Shown piece by piece: positions 25,239 to 27,929 of a stretch of 27,929 nucleotides of DNA (the first letter of the stretch is position 1; the number at the start of each line of letters is the position of its first letter). Position numbers and translations under genes: made by a program. The notes under the pieces were generated by a model, which was not told where the DNA came from, searched no databases, and worked only from the letters and a program-made list of their open reading frames with translations. The stretch is from Sulfurospirillum sp964441765 (GTDB lineage: Bacteria; Campylobacterota; Campylobacteria; Campylobacterales; Sulfurospirillaceae): the NCBI GenBank assembly GCA_964441765.1, contig CAYTVI010000021.1:1-27929 (forward strand), in the 5' to 3' direction.

Positions 25239-26053
25239 AAATAGCGATGAGTGGAGCTAGCGGATTTGTCGCGAGTGCTTTAAAAAAAGAGTTTCCCGAT
25301 GTGGTGGTGATAGAGCGCAATGATAGCGTTGAGCAAATCGTCCAAAAACTCCAAGGGGTTTACGCGGTTTTTAACTTAGCAGGTGCTCCTATTGCGGCGC
25401 GTTGGGATGAAGCGTATAAAAAAGTGTTACGTTCAAGCCGCATTGATATCACACGTAAAATCGTCGAAGCTATCAATCAAAGTGAGGTTGAGCATTTTAT
25501 CTCTACATCCGCCGTTGGCATTTACCCCAATAATCAAAAATGCGATGAATCATGCACCACACTTGCGGATGATTTTTTAGGACAATTAGCCCGTGATTGG
25601 GAAGCGGAAGCGCTTACATGTAAAAAGCGAACGACCATACTGCGTTTTGGCGTTGTGCTTGGAAAAGACGGTGGTGCACTCGAGAAGATGTTGCCCGCGT
25701 TTAGAGCCTATATGGGTGGCATCATCGGCAATGGCTTGATGATGATGAGTTGGATAGATATTGATGATTTGGTTCGTATCTACCGTTTTGTACTTGAGCA
25801 AAAACTTGAGGGTATTTATAACGCAAGCGCTCCAAAACCTGTGACAAATTTTTATTTTACCAGAGCCTTAGGAAAAGCGTTGAAACGCCCTACATGGCTT
25901 CCCTTGCCTTCATTTATCGTCAAGATGCTTTTTTCAGAAGGTGCGGTTGTTTTGCTAGACAGTAAAGAAGCGCACCCTAAAGCATTGCTCGATAAAGGAT
26001 TTGTATTTACCTATCCTACCGTTGAATCATCGCTGGGAAAAATATTGGCTTAA
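25235..26053 (+). CDS. TIGR01777-family NAD-dependent epimerase (YfcH/SDR39U1-like)
   Basis: This 272-residue cytosolic protein of the extended short-chain dehydrogenase superfamily has a nucleotide-binding start GASGFVASAL, with the third glycine of the usual GxxGxxG replaced by Ala. It then has FNLAGAPIAARWDEAYKK and SSRI, and STSAVGIYP at the catalytic region with Y in the usual position. These segments define the TIGR01777 group (E. coli YfcH, human SDR39U1), whose substrate is not established. It starts in an ATGA overlap with the NosL-like gene, so it is co-transcribed, but a functional link is doubtful. Its stop overlaps the convergent exporter by 4 nt. A near copy of the palindrome is at 25614-25624, read as LTCK. 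Confidence 0.85.
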   Translation: MKIAMSGASGFVASALKKEFPDVVVIERNDSVEQIVQKLQGVYAVFNLAGAPIAARWDEAYKKVLRSSRIDITRKIVEAINQSEVEHFISTSAVGIYPNNQKCDESCTTLADDFLGQLARDWEAEALTCKKRTTILRFGVVLGKDGGALEKMLPAFRAYMGGIIGNGLMMMSWIDIDDLVRIYRFVLEQKLEGIYNASAPKPVTNFYFTRALGKALKRPTWLPLPSFIVKMLFSEGAVVLLDSKEAHPKALLDKGFVFTYPTVESSLGKILA

Positions 26054-26679
26054 CGTCTCTCAAGTAAAAGACGAACGCCTAGTAAAAGCATCACAATGCC
26101 TGAAAAAAGGTCAAGACTTTGGCGCACATAAGGATTTAGCATAAAACGATTGGCAGAGCAAATCATATAAACAAGAATGCCCTGCCAAAGCGTTCCTACC
26201 ATAAAGTGTAAAAGAGCTAAAAACAAAGATTGTCCCAATGCTGAATGGTTTGGGTCAATAAACTGCGGTAAAAATGCCATATAAAAAATAATCGCTTTTG
26301 GATTAAGCACGTTTGATAAAAAGCCTTCTCGAAGTGAACGCCATGTATTAAAAGTCTTGTGTGCTGGCGTTGATTCGTGTGTTTTGTAACGTGCATACCA
26401 AAAAGACTTTATCCCAGAAAATCCTAACCACAAAAGATAGCACGCACCTATCGTTTTAAGTACCGTAAAAGCTGTCGCAGAATAGAGTAAAACAGCAGAA
26501 ATTCCCACCGCCGAGAGTGTCGCATGAACAAAAAGACCTAAACAAATCCCCAAGCTTGACACTAAACCATCTTTTGCCCCACCACGCAAAGTATTGCGTA
26601 GCACCATCATTGTATCAACACCCGGCGTGATGGTCAAAAGTGTAATGGCAACAAGGTATGTCCAGAGTGAGATTTCCAT
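26050..26679 (-). CDS. LysE/RhtB-family exporter
   Basis: This second exporter of the family in the window has 209 residues. TITPGVDTMMVLRNTLRGG near the N-terminus is the family signature, and about six hydrophobic helices follow. The substrate is unknown. It begins 2 nt after the stop of the small lysine-rich gene and has no strong ribosome site of its own, so it is probably translated by coupling. It overlaps the convergent epimerase stop by 4 nt, the same geometry as the other RhtB-type gene at 20324. Confidence 0.85.
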   Translation of the reverse strand: MEISLWTYLVAITLLTITPGVDTMMVLRNTLRGGAKDGLVSSLGICLGLFVHATLSAVGISAVLLYSATAFTVLKTIGACYLLWLGFSGIKSFWYARYKTHESTPAHKTFNTWRSLREGFLSNVLNPKAIIFYMAFLPQFIDPNHSALGQSLFLALLHFMVGTLWQGILVYMICSANRFMLNPYVRQSLDLFSGIVMLLLGVRLLLERR

Positions 26680-26681
26680 AG

Positions 26682-26900
26682 TTATTGATTTCTTTTACGG
26701 TCTTGTTTTGCTTTTTTCGCTTTGGCTTTTGCCTTCGCTTTCATGGCATCACTCATCTTAGCCTTATCGGAGTTAACAGCACCTTGCTCATTTTCTCGTT
26801 GTTTTTGTGACGCGATAATGCTCTTTTTTTGTTGATTATAAAGCCCTGCAAGTTTGTAGCCGTTTTCCATTTTAACGCTGTTGTTAATCATTTTTCCCAT
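26682..26900 (-). CDS. Small lysine/alanine-rich basic protein
   Basis: This 72-residue protein is not recognised. The second half is strongly basic, with alternating Lys-Ala (KAKAKAKAKKAK followed by QDRKRNQ), a composition seen in nucleic-acid-binding tails. There is no signal peptide or membrane helix. The ATG at 26900 is chosen with AAGGA about 11 nt upstream; an in-frame TTG at 26924 would extend it by 8 residues but would overlap that ribosome site. It sits between tRNA-Ala and the exporter gene, which starts 2 nt after its stop. Confidence 0.6.
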   Translation of the reverse strand: MGKMINNSVKMENGYKLAGLYNQQKKSIIASQKQRENEQGAVNSDKAKMSDAMKAKAKAKAKKAKQDRKRNQ

Positions 26901-26960
26901 GAGTGTGTGTTTCCTTATATACAATAAATAATGAGGTGAGAAGATAAAATCGAAGTATCG

Positions 26961-27036
26961 TGGTGGAGCATAGCGGGATCGAACCGCTGACCTCGACGCT
27001 GCCAGCGTCGCGCTCTCCCAGCTGAGCTAATGCCCC
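26961..27036 (-). tRNA. tRNA-Ala (anticodon GGC)
   Basis: A complete 76-nt cloverleaf on the minus strand. The acceptor GGGGCAT pairs with ATGCTCC, the D-arm is AGCTCAGCTGGGAGAGC, and the anticodon stem CGACG/CGTCG holds loop CTGGCAG (anticodon at 27001-27003 on the plus strand). The T-arm contains GGTTCGATCCC, and the 3' CCA is encoded. Confidence 0.98.
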
Positions 27037-27089
27037 ACGTACAGTAAATTGAAGTGAGATTTTAACAAAGCATAGCTTAAAGATTGCTC

Positions 27090-27614
27090 TTAGGCGGCTC
27101 GTTTTTCTTTGCGAGAGACTTTAATACGCTCATACGCTTCTTGAATTTGTTGAAATTTTTGAATGTAAAGAGGTTTGTTTTTTAGGGATTCATTTAAAGC
27201 ATCAGGATGGTACTGTTTGACCAAAGCGAGGTACTTTTTACGAATACTTTGTAAAGACTCTTCCATGCGAGCTCCCAAAATACGGTAGTCATTTTGTAGT
27301 GGTGAAAAGGGAGCCGTTTTTTTCTTCAACGACTTGTTTTGAATGACTTTTATAGGCTTATCATGCATCGAGATAAGGCGTTTTAAAAAAGCAAGATTAT
27401 GGCTTTTAGAATCAAATGCACAGGTATAATACAAAGAAGTTAAAAATGCCTTACGCTCTTTAAGCTCTTGTGTGGTTGCTAGATTGATAAGTGTTTCATT
27501 GACCCAGAAGGTTTTACTAAACGTGTCAGAGAGTGTAGCATTGAGCGAATGCAGATGAGAAGACTCTTCTGAGATATGAATCGTAATACAATGCGGATTT
27601 ACATATAAACGCAC
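27090..27614 (-). CDS. J-domain (DnaJ-like) protein
   Basis: This 174-residue protein has a C-terminal J-domain (about 107-167) with the HPD tripeptide in VKQYHPDAL, which stimulates Hsp70/DnaK ATPase. The N-terminal 100 residues are not recognised. Unlike DnaJ it lacks Gly/Phe and zinc-finger regions, and the J-domain is at the C-terminus. GTG at 27614 is chosen as start because AAAGGAG lies 5 nt upstream; an in-frame ATG at 27653 would place that perfect ribosome site inside the gene. The ribosome site lies in an inverted repeat (see the regulatory entry). No membrane segment is seen. The tRNA-Ala gene follows 53 bp after the stop. Confidence 0.8.
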   Translation of the reverse strand: MRLYVNPHCITIHISEESSHLHSLNATLSDTFSKTFWVNETLINLATTQELKERKAFLTSLYYTCAFDSKSHNLAFLKRLISMHDKPIKVIQNKSLKKKTAPFSPLQNDYRILGARMEESLQSIRKKYLALVKQYHPDALNESLKNKPLYIQKFQQIQEAYERIKVSRKEKRAA

Positions 27615-27616
27615 AA

Positions 27617-27662
27617 GAACTCCTTTCACAACGTTATGAAAGGGTAAAAGCAAAAGGAGTTC
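27617..27662 (-). promoter_or_regulatory. Ribosome-site-masking inverted repeat upstream of the J-domain gene
   Basis: GAACTCCTTT (27617-27626) and AAAGGAGTTC (27653-27662) form a perfect 10-bp inverted repeat. On the transcript its 3' arm is the AAAGGAGTT ribosome site of the J-domain gene. An alternative 7-bp stem, CCTTTCA (27622-27628) with TGAAAGG (27637-27643), uses the same AAAGG. Either fold would block initiation at GTG 27614. A translational switch, perhaps thermal, is an inference. Confidence 0.5.
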
Positions 27663-27811
27663 CTTTTCGTATTTAGGAGCATATACGAACGAAAATTCAG
27701 ATTGTTTAAAGATTAAAATTTTCTTATGTCATATTAATAATTCTTTAATATTTAACAGAGTACACTTTAACTCAAATTGTCACGATACTGTGGCGATGAG
27801 AAGGAGTGAGT

Positions 27812-27929
27812 ATGGGTAAACGCGTTATTTTAGTGGACGATTCAAAGACAATATTAGCAACAGCGCAAATGGCGCTTGAAGATATGATTGGCAAAGGTAT
27901 GATTGAATTTGCAACGTATCTGAATCCTG
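27812..27929 (+). CDS. Response regulator receiver, partial (runs off the right edge)
   Basis: The first 39 residues are visible. The start RVILVDDSKTILATAQMAL is a receiver-domain first strand with the acidic pair D9-D10 followed by S, as in CheY-like proteins. The ATG at 27812 has AAGGAG 5 nt upstream. The gene is divergent from the J-domain gene. Whether it is a single receiver or carries an output domain cannot be seen. Confidence 0.8.
   Translation, partial: MGKRVILVDDSKTILATAQMALEDMIGKGMIEFATYLNP

Noticed and set aside
27781..27811. CGATAC upstream of the partial response regulator as a sigma-28 flagellar promoter
   Set aside because: Only a partial match to the Campylobacter-type CGATAT box and no convincing upstream element; not strong enough to list.

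Overview
The window looks like chromosomal DNA of a free-living, motile Campylobacterota (epsilonproteobacterium), most likely Sulfurospirillum or a close relative. This is inferred from gene content and style: AT-rich, tightly packed genes with 4 or 11 nt overlaps, soluble PAS histidine kinases with an HQWRQP-type H-box, a TlpD-like CZB chemoreceptor, a small c553-like cytochrome and a NosL-like protein. No marker gene fixes the genus. The sequence comes from a draft assembly: a run of exactly 100 N at 22157-22256 is flanked on both sides by the same 55 bases, so it is almost certainly an unmerged contig overlap.

Layout. 1-2197: a flavin reductase-like gene (minus), divergent from uppP and an OmpR-type response regulator (plus). 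2287-8974: a five-gene plus-strand operon made of a cytosolic CZB chemoreceptor, a single-domain receiver, two soluble PAS histidine kinases and a receiver-PAS protein with an unrecognised helical tail. It ends at a hairpin shared with the convergent genes. 9048-17681: a four-gene minus-strand operon, read from 17681 downward: a 1507-residue CheB-CheR-PAS-GGDEF-EAL protein, a bacteriophytochrome that is only the PAS-GAF-PHY sensory core, a biliverdin-forming heme oxygenase, and a PAS-PAS-GGDEF(degenerate)-EAL protein. 17869-20327: a membrane-bound diguanylate cyclase and an ArsC/YffB-like protein, divergent from that operon. 20324-21337: an RhtB/LysE exporter and a monoheme cytochrome c (minus). 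21456-26053: a plus-strand run with a small membrane protein, an FtsX-like ABC permease interrupted by the false gap, its LolD-like ATPase, an eight-helix Cys-containing membrane protein, a NosL-like protein and a TIGR01777-type epimerase. 26050-27614: a second RhtB/LysE exporter, a small lysine-rich protein, tRNA-Ala(GGC) and a J-domain protein (minus). The start of a response regulator runs off the right edge.

How it fits together. Most of 2.3-20 kb is signal transduction: two-component phosphorelay, chemotaxis-type receptor and modification domains, and c-di-GMP turnover (two intact GGDEF domains, one degenerate, two EAL domains). The most interesting unit is the phytochrome operon. A red/far-red sensor without its own output is embedded among c-di-GMP and CheB/CheR enzymes, next to the enzyme that makes its chromophore.

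A second notable signal is the palindrome TTTACATGTAAA. It has seven perfect copies and several near copies across unrelated genes and two 5' leader regions, far more than chance would give. A third is an inverted repeat that would mask the ribosome binding site of the J-domain gene.
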